From Clostridium sp. CAG:762 (lineage in GTDB: Bacteria > Bacillota_I > Bacilli_A > RF39 > UBA660): a stretch of 64,000 nt of DNA. Made by a program: the position numbers and the translations under genes. Below are positions 16,331 to 26,805 of the stretch, piece after piece; position 1 is the first letter of the stretch, and every line of letters begins with the position of its first letter. The stretch covers positions 70,210 to 134,209 of the forward strand of contig HF996829.1 of the NCBI GenBank assembly GCA_000432575.1, written 5' to 3'. The notes beneath the pieces are model-generated. The model had not been told where the DNA came from. It saw only the letters and a list, made by a program, of their open reading frames with translations, and did not search any database.

Positions 16331-16930
16331 ATGAGTCATTATTTTATAAATGATGATAATTTAAAGAATGAAGAGAAAGTTATTCATAGTGAAATACAAG
16401 GAATTAATTTGTCTTTTTTATCCAATAGTGGTGTTTTTTCTAAAGATAAAATTGATTATGGTACTAAGTTACTTCTTAATAGTATAGATATTGATGATAT
16501 GAAGGGTGATGTTTTAGATTTAGGGTGTGGAATTGGAGTAATTGGTATAACTATTAAAAGTAAAAATAATCTTGTTTTGGTAGATATGGTTGATGTTAAT
16601 GAGAGGGCTATTAATCTGTCTAAATATAATATGGTATTGAATAGGGTTGATACTCATATATTTATTAGTGATATTTATTCAAATGTTAATAAAAAATATG
16701 ATTATATTATTACTAATCCTCCTATTAGAGCTGGTAAAAAGGTAGTTCTTGGAATGATTCTTGGTAGTTATGATTATTTAAATGATAATGGTATTTTATA
16801 TTTTGTTATGAGAAAAGATCATGGTGTTAAAACTGTAATTAAAAAAATGGAAGGTATGTTTAAGGTAGATGTTATAAACCGAGATAAGGGGTTCTATATA
16901 GTAAAATGTGTTAAAATGAAAAAAAGTTAA
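16331..16930 (+). CDS. ybxB: YbxB/RsmC-like class I methyltransferase
   Basis: 199 aa from MSHYFINDD, behind GAAAGGG. It has the SAM-binding motif VLDLGCGIGVIGI and the NPPI motif (TNPPIRAGKK) of N-methyltransferases acting on rRNA bases; RsmC modifies G1207 of 16S rRNA. It sits between rplL and rpoB, the same place as ybxB in B. subtilis. It is short and lacks the N-terminal pseudo-domain of E. coli RsmC. The exact target is unproven. Confidence 0.85.
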   Translation: MSHYFINDDNLKNEEKVIHSEIQGINLSFLSNSGVFSKDKIDYGTKLLLNSIDIDDMKGDVLDLGCGIGVIGITIKSKNNLVLVDMVDVNERAINLSKYNMVLNRVDTHIFISDIYSNVNKKYDYIITNPPIRAGKKVVLGMILGSYDYLNDNGILYFVMRKDHGVKTVIKKMEGMFKVDVINRDKGFYIVKCVKMKKS

Positions 16931-16948
16931 AAAAGTTTGTAAAATCAA

Positions 16949-16977
16949 TTGACTTATTGTTAAATATTTGTTAGTAT
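16949..16977 (+). promoter_or_regulatory. promoter for rpoBC
   Basis: TTGACT (16949-16954), 17-bp spacer, TAGTAT (16972-16977); a 70-nt leader follows to the rpoB ATG. Confidence 0.6.
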
Positions 16978-17047
16978 TATAAATTGGAAACGCATCTTTT
17001 TGGCGTGCTAAAAACTATTATAAACTAAGTATAGGGGTGAATTTTTA

Positions 17048-20000
17048 ATGGCTTATAAAGTTAAAAAAAGTGGCGATTATAGAGAAAGAAGAAATTTCTC
17101 TATGATTAAAAATTCCTTTGAACTTAAGGATTTGCTTGAAGTTCAAAAGGATTCTTATCAGTTATTTATAACTGAAGGTATCAAAGAAGTCTTTGATGAA
17201 TTATTCCCAGTAGAAAGTTTTTCAGGTAGTTTATCTTTAGAGTTTGGAGACTATGTATTAGATACTCCGAGATATTCTATTAAAGAATGTAAAGATAGGC
17301 AGATTACTTATGCTTCTCCTTTGAAGGTACAAGCTAGGCTTTTCAACAATGAGACAGGTGAGGTAAAGGAACAAGAAATTTTCTTGGGGGATATGCCTGA
17401 GATGACTGAGAGTGGCACATTTATTATAAATGGTGCAGAAAGAGTTATCGTATCCCAGTTAGTTAGATCTCCAAGTGTTTATTTTTCTAAGGAAATTGAC
17501 AAAAATGGTAGACCAAACTTTGCTTCTAAGATTATTCCAAATCGTGGTACATGGTTGGAATTTGAGACTGATGCTAAGGATGTAATGTATGTTCGAATTG
17601 ATAGAACTAGAAAAGTTCCTTTAACTACATTGCTTAGGGCTTTTGGTTTGTCTAGTGATAAAGAAATTATTTCATTATTTGGTAAGAGTGAGATTCTTGC
17701 TAATACTTTAGAAAAAGATAGTGCTAAAAATACTGATGAAGCATTGATTGAAATTTATGAAAAATTAAGACCTGGGGAACCTACAACACTTGATAGTGCA
17801 AAGAATCATTTAATTACTAGATTTTTTGATAGTTTTCGCTACGACTTGGCTAAAGTTGGTAGATATAAGTTTAACAAAAAGTTAAATGTTAAGGAAAGAT
17901 TACTTGGTTGTACACTTGCGGAAGATATGGTAGTAGATGGCAATGTTGTTTGTGCTAAAGATACACTTATTACTAAGCAAATTCTTGAAGAAATCTCTCG
18001 TTATTTAGATGAGGGATATGGACGTGAAGAAGTAACTATTAATGAGGAATTAGATAATCATAATGTTGTACAAGTTATTAAAGTTTACTCTAATAATGAT
18101 AAGAAGAAAGTTGTTAAGATTATTGGTAATGATTCTTCTAATAATTTAAAGACATTAAGTATTGCTGATTTTTATGCATCAGTTTCATATTATTTGAACT
18201 TAATGGATGGTATTGGTTCACTTGATGAGATAGATCATTTAGGTAATCGTCGTATTAGACAGGTAGGAGAGTTATTACAAAATCAGTTTAAAGTAGGTAT
18301 TAGTAGAATGGAGAGAGTTATTCGTGAGAGGATGACTACTCAAGATATTGAAACTGTAACTCCTAAAACACTTATTAATATTAGACCAGTTACGGCTGTA
18401 ATTAAGGAATTTTTTGGTTCTTCTCAATTATCTCAATTTATGGATCAAGTTAATCCTATTGCAGAGTTAACTCATAAGAGAAGATTATCAGCATTGGGTC
18501 CTGGTGGACTTTCTCGTGATAGAGCTGGAATGGAAGTGCGTGATGTTAATGCTTCCCATTATGGAAGAATTTGTCCTATTGAATCACCAGAAGGTCAAAA
18601 TATCGGACTTATTACTTCACTTGCTAGTTATGCAAAAATTAATGAGTATGGTTTTATTCAAACACCGTATCGTAAAGTTGAGAATTGTAAGTTAACTGAA
18701 CAAGTTGATTATTTAACTGCGGATGAAGAAAGTGATTTTTATATTTCGCAAGCAACAGTTCATGTTGATGATAATAATATTATTACTGATGAGACAGTAG
18801 CAGGAAGATATCGTGGTGAGAATGTAATTATACCACGTGAGAAAGTTGATTATATTGACGTATCACCTCAACAAGTTGTTGCCATTACTACTAGTTTGAT
18901 ACCATTCTTGGAACATGATGATGCAACTCGTGCTTTGATGGGTGCAAACATGCAAAGACAAGCTTTACCATTACTTAAGACAGAGGCTCCTTTAGTGGGA
19001 ACTGGTGTTGAGTATATTGCTGCAAAAGACAGTGGTTCTGTCGTTGTTAGTAAAGCAGATGGTATTGTTGATTATGTTGATGCTAAGAAAATTGTTATTA
19101 AGAATGCTAAGGGTGAAGATATTTATCATTTAGCTACATTTGAACGTTCTAACCAAGGTGAAACATTTAATCATGTACCTATTGTTAGAAAAGGCGATAA
19201 GGTTCATGCTGGACAAATTATTGCTGATGGACCAAGTACTGATAAAGGTGAACTTGCACTTGGTAAGAATATGACTGTCGCATTTATGACATTTAATGGT
19301 TATAATTTTGAAGATGCTGTTATATTAAATGAGAAATTGGTTAAAGAAGATGCTTATACTTCGATTAGAATTGAAGATTATGAGACACAATGCCGTGATA
19401 CTAAGTTAGGTCCTGAAGAAATTACACGTGATATTCCTAACGTTAGTGAAGATGCTAGAAGAAACTTGGATGAAAATGGTATCATTAGAATTGGTACAGA
19501 GGTAAAAGAAGGAGATATTCTAGTAGGTAAAGTTACCCCTAAGGGCGTTGCAGATTTAACTAGTGAAGAGAAATTGCTTCATGCTATATTTGGAGAAAAA
19601 ACTAGGGAAGTTAGAAATTCTTCATTAATAGTACCTCATGGAGGGGACGGTATTGTTCACGATGTTAAGGTATATACAAAAGAGGATAATGTTGATTTAC
19701 CTAGTGGAGTTAGTAAAGTAGTTAGAGTATATATTGCTCAAAAGAGAAAGATATCAGTTGGTGATAAGATGGCTGGTCGTCATGGTAATAAGGGTTGTAT
19801 TTCACTTATTTTACCTGAAGAGGATATGCCTTATCTACCTGATGGTACTCCAATTGATATTATGTTAAATCCACAAGGTGTCCCATCTCGTATGAACATT
19901 GGTCAAGTATTAGAGTTACACTTGGGTATGGCTGCAAAGAAACTTGGTGTTCATGTTGCTACTCCAGTACTTGATGGTGCTAAAGAAGAAGATATTAAAG

Positions 20001-20671
20001 CAATGTTAGAAGAAGCTAAAATGGATCCTGATGGTAAGACCGTTTTATATGATGGTAGAACTGGTGAACCATTTGATAATCGTATTAGTGTTGGTGTCAT
20101 GTATATGATTAAATTGCATCACATGGTTGATGATAAGTTACATGCACGTGCAACTGGACCATATTCAGTTGTTACTCAACAACCACTTGGTGGTAAAGCA
20201 CAGTTTGGTGGACAAAGATTTGGTGAAATGGAAGTTTGGGCACTTTATGCTTATGGAGCTGCTCATGTATTACAAGAAATACTTACTGTTAAATCAGACG
20301 ATGTTATTGGCCGTGTTAAGGTATATGAAGCCTTAGTTAAAGGTAATCCATTACCTCAACCAGGTATTCCTGAATCATTTAGAGTATTAATTAAAGAATT
20401 CCAAGCTTTAGGTTTAGATATCTCAGTTATTAATGAGGATGATAGGGAAGTTGAGTTTAAGGAATTAGAAATAGAAGAGAATAAAGAGGAAAGTGGCGAA
20501 TCATTTATTGAAGAGATTAGCATTAAGAAAGATGGAGATATGCTTACTGATGATTTTGGACAGGAGATTGGTCCTATTGACGATTATGCTACTGATGAAG
20601 AGATTGAGGATGATGAGGATTTTGCAGATATTTTCAATGATGATTTTGATGCAGAAGGAGGTGAATTCTAA
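17048..20671 (+). CDS. rpoB: DNA-directed RNA polymerase subunit beta
   Basis: 1207 aa, usual size for Firmicutes. The rifampicin region reads SSQLSQFMDQVNPIAELTHK, then RRLSALGPGG, with none of the common resistance substitutions. GDKMAGRHGNKG and GGKAQFGGQRFGEMEVWALY mark the catalytic-core conserved regions. The C-terminus is a strongly acidic tail. GGGGTG lies upstream of the ATG. The stop overlaps the rpoC start by one base (TAATG). Confidence 0.98.
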   Translation: MAYKVKKSGDYRERRNFSMIKNSFELKDLLEVQKDSYQLFITEGIKEVFDELFPVESFSGSLSLEFGDYVLDTPRYSIKECKDRQITYASPLKVQARLFNNETGEVKEQEIFLGDMPEMTESGTFIINGAERVIVSQLVRSPSVYFSKEIDKNGRPNFASKIIPNRGTWLEFETDAKDVMYVRIDRTRKVPLTTLLRAFGLSSDKEIISLFGKSEILANTLEKDSAKNTDEALIEIYEKLRPGEPTTLDSAKNHLITRFFDSFRYDLAKVGRYKFNKKLNVKERLLGCTLAEDMVVDGNVVCAKDTLITKQILEEISRYLDEGYGREEVTINEELDNHNVVQVIKVYSNNDKKKVVKIIGNDSSNNLKTLSIADFYASVSYYLNLMDGIGSLDEIDHLGNRRIRQVGELLQNQFKVGISRMERVIRERMTTQDIETVTPKTLINIRPVTAVIKEFFGSSQLSQFMDQVNPIAELTHKRRLSALGPGGLSRDRAGMEVRDVNASHYGRICPIESPEGQNIGLITSLASYAKINEYGFIQTPYRKVENCKLTEQVDYLTADEESDFYISQATVHVDDNNIITDETVAGRYRGENVIIPREKVDYIDVSPQQVVAITTSLIPFLEHDDATRALMGANMQRQALPLLKTEAPLVGTGVEYIAAKDSGSVVVSKADGIVDYVDAKKIVIKNAKGEDIYHLATFERSNQGETFNHVPIVRKGDKVHAGQIIADGPSTDKGELALGKNMTVAFMTFNGYNFEDAVILNEKLVKEDAYTSIRIEDYETQCRDTKLGPEEITRDIPNVSEDARRNLDENGIIRIGTEVKEGDILVGKVTPKGVADLTSEEKLLHAIFGEKTREVRNSSLIVPHGGDGIVHDVKVYTKEDNVDLPSGVSKVVRVYIAQKRKISVGDKMAGRHGNKGCISLILPEEDMPYLPDGTPIDIMLNPQGVPSRMNIGQVLELHLGMAAKKLGVHVATPVLDGAKEEDIKAMLEEAKMDPDGKTVLYDGRTGEPFDNRISVGVMYMIKLHHMVDDKLHARATGPYSVVTQQPLGGKAQFGGQRFGEMEVWALYAYGAAHVLQEILTVKSDDVIGRVKVYEALVKGNPLPQPGIPESFRVLIKEFQALGLDISVINEDDREVEFKELEIEENKEESGESFIEEISIKKDGDMLTDDFGQEIGPIDDYATDEEIEDDEDFADIFNDDFDAEGGEF

Positions 20672-23600
20672 TGCTTGAGGCTAATAGATTTAAAGCGTTA
20701 AAAATCGCCGTTGCTTCTCCTGAGAAGATTCGTTCTTGGAGTTATGGAGAAGTTAAGAAACCAGAAACAATTAATTATCGTACTTTAAAACCTGAAAGAG
20801 ATGGTCTATTTTGTGAAAAGATATTTGGACCAACAAGAGATTATGAGTGTTCATGTGGTAAGTATAAGAGATTAAGATACAAAAATATTATTTGTGATCG
20901 TTGTGGTGTTGAAGTTACTAAGTCTAAGGTACGTCGTGAAAGAATGGGACATATTGAATTAGCTACTCCAGTAAGTCATATTTGGTATGTAAAGGGTATT
21001 CCTTCTTATATTGGATTATGCTTAGATATGTCTCCTAGAGACTTAGAAGAAGTTATATATTTTGTATCCTATGTTGTACTTGATGCTGGGGATACTCCGC
21101 TTGTTAAGAAGCAAACTTTGTCTGATAAAGAATATCGTGCTTACTATGAAAAATATGGAAACAGTTTTAGAGTAGGTATGGGTGCTGCGGCTATTAAGGA
21201 ATTACTTAGTGAAGTAGATGTTGAAAAGGAAAGAGAAGAATTATCTCAAGAATTAGAGACAGCACAAGGACAAAAGAGAGTTAGATTAGTAAAAAGATTA
21301 GAAGTTATTGATGCGTTTTATACTTCAGGTAATAAGCCTGAGTGGATGATTTTAGAAGCTTTACCAGTTATTCCACCTGAACTTAGACCAATGATTCAAC
21401 TTGATGGAGGACGTTTTGCGACTAGTGATTTAAATGATTTATATCGTCGTGTAATTAATAGAAATAATCGTTTAAAAAGGTTAATTGAACTTGGAGCTCC
21501 TTCTATCATTATTCAAAATGAGAAGAGAATGCTTCAAGAAGCAGTGGATGCTTTATTTGATAATGGTAGACGTGGTAGAAATGTTACTGGTGCTGGAAAC
21601 AGGCCTTTAAAATCATTATCTAGTATGCTTAAAGGTAAACAAGGTAGATTTAGACAAAACTTACTTGGTAAACGTGTTGATTACTCGGGTCGTTCAGTTA
21701 TAGTTGTAGGACCAGATTTAAAGATGTATCAATGTGGTATTCCAAAAGAAATGGCATTAGAGTTATTTAAACCACATATTATTAATGGTTTAGTATCAAG
21801 AGAACTTGCTAGTAATATAAAAGCGGCTAAAAAGATGATAGATAATCAAGATCCTAAAGTTTGGGATGTTGTTGAGGATGTTATTAAGGAATATCCTGTT
21901 ATGTTAAACCGTGCACCGACATTACATAGACTTGGAATTCAAGCATTCGAACCTAAGTTAGTATCAGGTCGTGCAATTAGGTTACATCCACTTGTAACAA
22001 CTGCCTTTAATGCGGACTTTGATGGAGACCAAATGGCAGTACACGTGCCACTTAGTGAAGAAGCTAAGGCGGAAGCTAGAATCTTGATGCTTGGTTCTAA
22101 CAATATTTTAAGCCCTCAAAATGGTAAACCAATAGTTACACCTAGCCAAGATATGGTACTTGGTAACTATTATATTACTATGGAGAAAGCTGGTATCGAA
22201 GGAGAAGGAAGAATATTTAAAAATGCTAATGAAGCTTTGATGGCTCATAGCCGAAGGGAAATTACATTACATGCTCGTATCGCGGTACCTGTTAATTCAT
22301 TTAAACATAAGGTATTTATTGAAAGTCAAAAGAATAAGTATTTAATTACTACTGTTGGTAAACTTATGTTTAATGAGATTTTACCTGATTCATTCCCTTA
22401 TATTAATGAACCAACTGATGCAAATATTGAAGGTATAACTCCAAATAAATATTTTGTTGAGTATGGGGAAAATATACCAGAAAGGATTAAAGAAATGCCT
22501 TTGGCTAAACCTTTTGCTAAGGGAACTTTGGAAAAGATAATTGCTCAAGTGTTTAAGAGATATAAGACTACTGAAACTTCTATTTTCCTTGATAAATTAA
22601 AGGATATGGGCTTTAAACAATCTACATATGCTGGTATTACAATAGCATTTTCGGATGTTGTAACTAGTAAAAATAAGGCTCAAATAATAGAAGATTCTAA
22701 TAAGGAAGTTGCTAAGATTAATAAGCAATATCAAAGAGGTTTAATTACTGATAAGGAACGTTTTGATTTAGTAATTGCTGTTTGGGATGAAGCTAAGAAA
22801 CAAATTCAAAAGGAATTACAAGGTTATGCAGATACACTTGTTGATAATCCAATATTTATTATGATGAATTCTAAAGCACGTGGATCTATTTCTAACTTTA
22901 CACAACTGGCTGGTATGCGTGGTATCATGCAAAAACCTAATGGTGAGCCAGTAGAAATACCAATTAAGTCATCATTTAGAGATGGGTTATCAGTATCTGA
23001 GTTCTTCTTATCAACACATGGTGCTCGTAAAGGTAGTGCTGATACAGCTTTAAAGACAGCGGATTCAGGTTATATGACAAGAAGACTTGTTGATGTTAGC
23101 CAAGATTTAATTATTCGTGAAGAAGATTGTGGTACTATTCAAGGTGTTACGGTATGTGAATTCACTGATGAGAAGAATGGTGTTATTGAACCACTTTATG
23201 ATCGTATTGTAGGAAGATATACTAATAAGAAGGTAATTAATCCTGAAACTAAAGATGTTATTATTGATAAGAATGCTTTAATTACTGAGTCTATTGCTGA
23301 TAAGATAGTTAAAGCCGGTATTAAGGAAGTTGAAATTAGAACTGTTCTTACTTGTAAGACTGATCATGGTGTGTGTAGACATTGTTATGGTGTAAACCTT
23401 GCTACTGGTAACATGGTTGAAATTGGTGAGGCTGTTGGTATTATGGCGGCTCAAGCAATTGGTGAACCAGGTACTCAGTTAACTATGAGAACATTCCATA
23501 CTGGTGGTGTAGCAGGAGCTGATATTACACAAGGTTTACCTCGTGTTGAAGAGTTATTTGAAGCACGTAGTCCTAAAGGTAAGTCAACTATTGCTGAAGT

Positions 23601-24297
23601 GGATGGTAAGATTACTAAGATAGAAGATGCTCAAGGTAAATGGAAGATTACTATTCATAACGATAACGAAGATCGTGAGCATATAACTGCTTATGGTGCT
23701 AAGTTAAGAGTTGAGAAAGGTGATGTTGTAAGTGCTGGAGATCGTTTAACTGAAGGTAATATTTCACCTAAAGAGTTACTTGCGGTAACTGATCCTATTA
23801 CTGTTCAAGAATATATCTTAAAAGAAGTTCAAAAGGTATATCGTTCTCAAGGTGTTGAACCTAATGATAAACATATTGAGTTAATTGCTAAGAGAATGAT
23901 ATCTAAGATTAAGATTATGGAACAAGGTGATACTGATTTATTACCAGGTACTACGGTTTCAATACTTGAATTTACTAAAGGTAATAGGGATGTTATTATC
24001 GAAGGTAAGAAACCCGCTATTGGAAAACCTATTTTACTTGGTATTACAAAGGCATCTTTGGAAACTGATTCGTTCTTATCAGCGGCATCTTTCCAAGAAA
24101 CTACTAGAGTATTAACTGAAGCTTCAGTTAAGGGTAAGGTGGATAAATTACATGGATTAAAAGAGAATGTTATTATTGGTAAGTTAATCCCTGCTGGTAC
24201 TGGTGCTAAGGAATATTTAGATGTTGATTATTCTTTGGAAAAGGAATACCTTGATGATGAAGCATCAGAGGTACTTGAAGACGAATATATAGATTAA
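20671..24297 (+). CDS. rpoC: DNA-directed RNA polymerase subunit beta'
   Basis: 1208 aa. The N-terminal zinc site has CSCGKYKRLRYKNIICDRCG, and the active-site motif NADFDGDQMAVHVPLS carries the three magnesium-binding aspartates. The second zinc site is CGTIQG...CKTDHGVCRHCYG, and the trigger-loop region includes GEPGTQLTMRTFHTGG. It is translationally coupled to rpoB. GGAGG inside the end of rpoB serves as ribosome binding site. It ends in an acidic tail. Confidence 0.98.
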   Translation: MLEANRFKALKIAVASPEKIRSWSYGEVKKPETINYRTLKPERDGLFCEKIFGPTRDYECSCGKYKRLRYKNIICDRCGVEVTKSKVRRERMGHIELATPVSHIWYVKGIPSYIGLCLDMSPRDLEEVIYFVSYVVLDAGDTPLVKKQTLSDKEYRAYYEKYGNSFRVGMGAAAIKELLSEVDVEKEREELSQELETAQGQKRVRLVKRLEVIDAFYTSGNKPEWMILEALPVIPPELRPMIQLDGGRFATSDLNDLYRRVINRNNRLKRLIELGAPSIIIQNEKRMLQEAVDALFDNGRRGRNVTGAGNRPLKSLSSMLKGKQGRFRQNLLGKRVDYSGRSVIVVGPDLKMYQCGIPKEMALELFKPHIINGLVSRELASNIKAAKKMIDNQDPKVWDVVEDVIKEYPVMLNRAPTLHRLGIQAFEPKLVSGRAIRLHPLVTTAFNADFDGDQMAVHVPLSEEAKAEARILMLGSNNILSPQNGKPIVTPSQDMVLGNYYITMEKAGIEGEGRIFKNANEALMAHSRREITLHARIAVPVNSFKHKVFIESQKNKYLITTVGKLMFNEILPDSFPYINEPTDANIEGITPNKYFVEYGENIPERIKEMPLAKPFAKGTLEKIIAQVFKRYKTTETSIFLDKLKDMGFKQSTYAGITIAFSDVVTSKNKAQIIEDSNKEVAKINKQYQRGLITDKERFDLVIAVWDEAKKQIQKELQGYADTLVDNPIFIMMNSKARGSISNFTQLAGMRGIMQKPNGEPVEIPIKSSFRDGLSVSEFFLSTHGARKGSADTALKTADSGYMTRRLVDVSQDLIIREEDCGTIQGVTVCEFTDEKNGVIEPLYDRIVGRYTNKKVINPETKDVIIDKNALITESIADKIVKAGIKEVEIRTVLTCKTDHGVCRHCYGVNLATGNMVEIGEAVGIMAAQAIGEPGTQLTMRTFHTGGVAGADITQGLPRVEELFEARSPKGKSTIAEVDGKITKIEDAQGKWKITIHNDNEDREHITAYGAKLRVEKGDVVSAGDRLTEGNISPKELLAVTDPITVQEYILKEVQKVYRSQGVEPNDKHIELIAKRMISKIKIMEQGDTDLLPGTTVSILEFTKGNRDVIIEGKKPAIGKPILLGITKASLETDSFLSAASFQETTRVLTEASVKGKVDKLHGLKENVIIGKLIPAGTGAKEYLDVDYSLEKEYLDDEASEVLEDEYID

Positions 24298-24307
24298 TTT
24301 TCTAATT

Positions 24308-24367
24308 AAAAAAGATTACATTTATGAAGTGAACTATTTTGGGTTATTTCATTAGTAGTCTTTTTTT
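24308..24367 (+). terminator. intrinsic terminator after rpoC
   Basis: AAAAGATTAC pairs with GTAGTCTTTT (one G-T) as a long-looped stem with further inner pairing (TGAA/TTCA), then a T-run. Confidence 0.6.
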
Positions 24368-24491
24368 GTTTACTATTATTTTAGTTATAAAAATGGAGTT
24401 TAAGTAGTAATTTTTTAGAGTGTGATTGAAGTTTTTATGAAAAGTTTTGTTTTTTGTGTTACAATGTTTTTAGGATGCAAGGTGATTGTGT

Positions 24492-25184
24492 ATGAATTTT
24501 GAAATGTTATTAGATGAAATAATTAATTTAAGTGGTGAAGAACAGCTTAATTATTTGAGTAAGTTTAATGATTATGATTTTAGTAAGGAAGAATTATTTG
24601 AGATATTTTCTTTAGTGGAAGAAGTTAATTATGAGAAGTTTTATCTTATGTTTAAAGAATTACTTAGTAAATTAGGAATGTTAGATTATTATTTACTGGT
24701 TATTAATATGAATAAGGATTTAAATAACTTTTCTAAATATGGTAGAAGTGAGAATATGGATTCTTATTTTAAATATTTGTTAAAGTCAAATGATTTAAGT
24801 TATGAAGAAGATAATTTATATTATAATAATTTATTAAAATTATCTAGTAATGTAATTAGAAGATTAAGTGAAGATAGGATAAATATATTAAGTAATATGG
24901 TTTATGAAAGAATAAGGTTAAATAAAAATATTAGTTTTAATGAGTTATCTTTTATTGGGGTTAGGACTTTGAAGGAATTAGGCTTGATTTCTATTAGTAA
25001 TAAGATTAATAATACTATTTTAGATGGAGCATATGGTTATACCAATTTTAAGTTATATATGTTAACTAAACCAGAGTGTAAGATACAATTAGATTATAAT
25101 AGACTAGAAAAAGAGTTTAATGGTGAAGAATTATTGTTTAGATTATTATATACTTTGTTTCACGAAATTGAACATGTTAAGTAG
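24492..25184 (+). pseudogene. metalloprotease-like protein, N-terminal part up to an in-frame amber codon
   Basis: 230 codons from ATG (AAGGTGATT upstream) to TAG at 25182-25184. The protein is alpha-helical and Leu/Asn-rich and not recognised overall, but it ends in LYTLFHEIEHVK, an HExxH zinc-protease motif. The stop falls exactly after this motif, and the frame continues open for 182 more codons (next entry). Family logic would put Gln (CAG) there, so one C-to-T change explains TAG. It could be a recent nonsense mutation, a sequencing error or programmed readthrough. Confidence 0.6.
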
Positions 25185-25733
25185 GTTAATTTTTGTTTGA
25201 GTAGGGATAGTTATAAAAATGATTTGAGTAAGAAGTTAGCGGTTTCTTATAAAAGAGGATTTTTTATCGAGTCTTTAGTGGGGCACTCTAATATGGAAGA
25301 TTATGATAATATTACTATTGAATATAATGCTAAATTGCTTGGTATGATTAGGACTTTGTCTTTTATTAAAAAAAATTTTAGTAGTTTATTTAATGAATCT
25401 TTTATTAGAGATAAGTATTTAGAGGTGAATAAGATTATTTTGGATAATTATTTGAATTACCGTAAATTTAATAGTTTATTTAGTAAGTATGATAGTGTTT
25501 ATAATGATAGTCAGTATAAAGAAGATTTTGATAAAACTTTAACTATTCTTAATTTTAATAGTAAATTGGTTAACTATGGTAATAGGTTTTTAGATGAACA
25601 ATTTATGTTATTATTAATGGGTGAAGATAATATATTTAGAAGAATTATTTTAAAGAAAAATATTTCTTTTGATGAACAAGAGAACTTGATACTTGATAGT
25701 ATTTATAAAAAAGATAGTAAAAAAAGAAGTTAA
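25185..25733 (+). pseudogene. metalloprotease-like protein, C-terminal part after the amber codon
   Basis: In the same frame as the preceding part with no intervening stop. It begins VNFCLSRDSYKNDLSKKLAV and runs 182 codons to TAA. A Glu in TIEYNAKLLGMIRTL could be the third zinc ligand of a gluzincin. There is no ATG or ribosome binding site near its start (only TTG at 25197), so independent translation is doubtful. Together the two parts would give a protein of about 413 residues. Confidence 0.6.
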
Positions 25734-25782
25734 TATTTACAAACAAAGATTATGTTGATAAAATTAAAGAGGAGGATTTATT

Positions 25783-26262
25783 ATGCGTGAGATACCAAAG
25801 AAGAATTATTTTATATTATTTATTGTTATTGTTTTGAGTTTGATGATTGCTTTTTATTTTAGAAAGTGGTATAAGGCTTATGAGGATGGTTATTTATCTA
25901 AGTCAATAATGGGTAATTATTTGTTTGAAATTAATTACAAAGAATTAGATGATTATTTGGTGGAGAATCAAAGTGCGATTATTTATGTGAGTAAAGTTGG
26001 TAATGAAAAGATAAGAAATTTTGAGAAAAAATTTATTAATGCAATTAATCAAAATGATTTAAAAAATAAGATTTTATATTTAGACCTTAGTAATTATAAG
26101 GGTGATACTAATAATAAGTATACTATTAATGACAAGGATATTACTTCAGTGCCTAATATTTCTGTGTTTAAATATGGGAAATTAGATGATATTTATGTTA
26201 TTGATGTTGATGGATACAGTATGGAGAAGATTATTTCATATTTGATTTTAAAGGGGGAATAA
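25783..26262 (+). CDS. membrane-anchored thioredoxin-fold-like protein
   Basis: 159 aa with an N-terminal membrane helix (YFILFIVIVLSLMIAFYF) and an extracytoplasmic domain with a thioredoxin-like layout: SAIIYVSKVGNEKIRNFEKK where CxxC would be, then ILYLDLSNYK, SVPNISVFKYGKLDD with the cis-Pro position, and a final helix. No CxxC, so it is probably not a redox enzyme. GAGGAGG precedes the ATG and trmL starts 1 bp after its stop. Function unknown; it resembles bacteriocin-accessory/PedC-type folds only loosely. Confidence 0.6.
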   Translation: MREIPKKNYFILFIVIVLSLMIAFYFRKWYKAYEDGYLSKSIMGNYLFEINYKELDDYLVENQSAIIYVSKVGNEKIRNFEKKFINAINQNDLKNKILYLDLSNYKGDTNNKYTINDKDITSVPNISVFKYGKLDDIYVIDVDGYSMEKIISYLILKGE

Positions 26263-26263
26263 A

Positions 26264-26770
26264 ATGATAAATATTGTGTTATATGAGCCGGAGATACCTG
26301 AGAATACTGGTAACATTATGCGTACATGTGTGGCTACGGGTGCAAGGCTACATTTAATTTATCCACTTGGTTTTATTTTGAATTCTGCTACCATTAAAAG
26401 AAGTGGAGTAAATTATATTGATAAGTTGGAGTATTATACGTATGATGATTGGGAGGACTTTTTGAATAAGAATGAGGGAGATTTTTACTTTTTGACAAGA
26501 TATGGAAAAAAACCACATACTTCGTTTGATTATCGCGATAGTACTAAAAATATATATTTAGTGTTTGGAAAGGAGTCTACTGGTATACCTAAGGAGATAC
26601 TTAAAAATAATTTGGATAGGTGTTTGAGAATACCTACAACGGGAAATGTTAGAGCTTTGAATTTATCTAATTGTGTGGCTATTATGGTATATGAAGTGCT
26701 TAGACAACAAAATTATAATAATTTACTTACTAGTGATCCTTTTAAAGGGGAAGATTATTTGGAAAAGTAA
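26264..26770 (+). CDS. trmL: tRNA (cytidine/uridine(34)-2'-O)-methyltransferase
   Basis: 168 aa, SPOUT superfamily. Signatures are VLYEPEIPENTGNIMRTC at the start, VFGKESTGIPKEIL, and the knotted SAM site RIPTTGNVRALNLSNCVAIM. TrmL methylates the wobble ribose of tRNA-Leu isoacceptors. Length and motifs are those of the family. AAGGGGGAA precedes the ATG, coupling it to the membrane protein upstream; a bidirectional terminator follows. Confidence 0.93.
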   Translation: MINIVLYEPEIPENTGNIMRTCVATGARLHLIYPLGFILNSATIKRSGVNYIDKLEYYTYDDWEDFLNKNEGDFYFLTRYGKKPHTSFDYRDSTKNIYLVFGKESTGIPKEILKNNLDRCLRIPTTGNVRALNLSNCVAIMVYEVLRQQNYNNLLTSDPFKGEDYLEK

Positions 26771-26805
26771 AAAGCTGATTATTTGATGTAACCAGCTTTT
26801 TTAAA
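26769..26805. terminator. bidirectional terminator between convergent genes
   Basis: AAAAAGCTG/CAGCTTTTT, a 9-bp stem with A-run on one side and T-run on the other. The stop codon of the minus-strand thioredoxin gene lies in the loop. Confidence 0.8.

Noticed and set aside
24492..25733. Amber reassignment or suppression as a genome-wide feature
   Set aside because: TAG closes rplK, rplL and other conserved genes at normal length, so it is not generally decoded.
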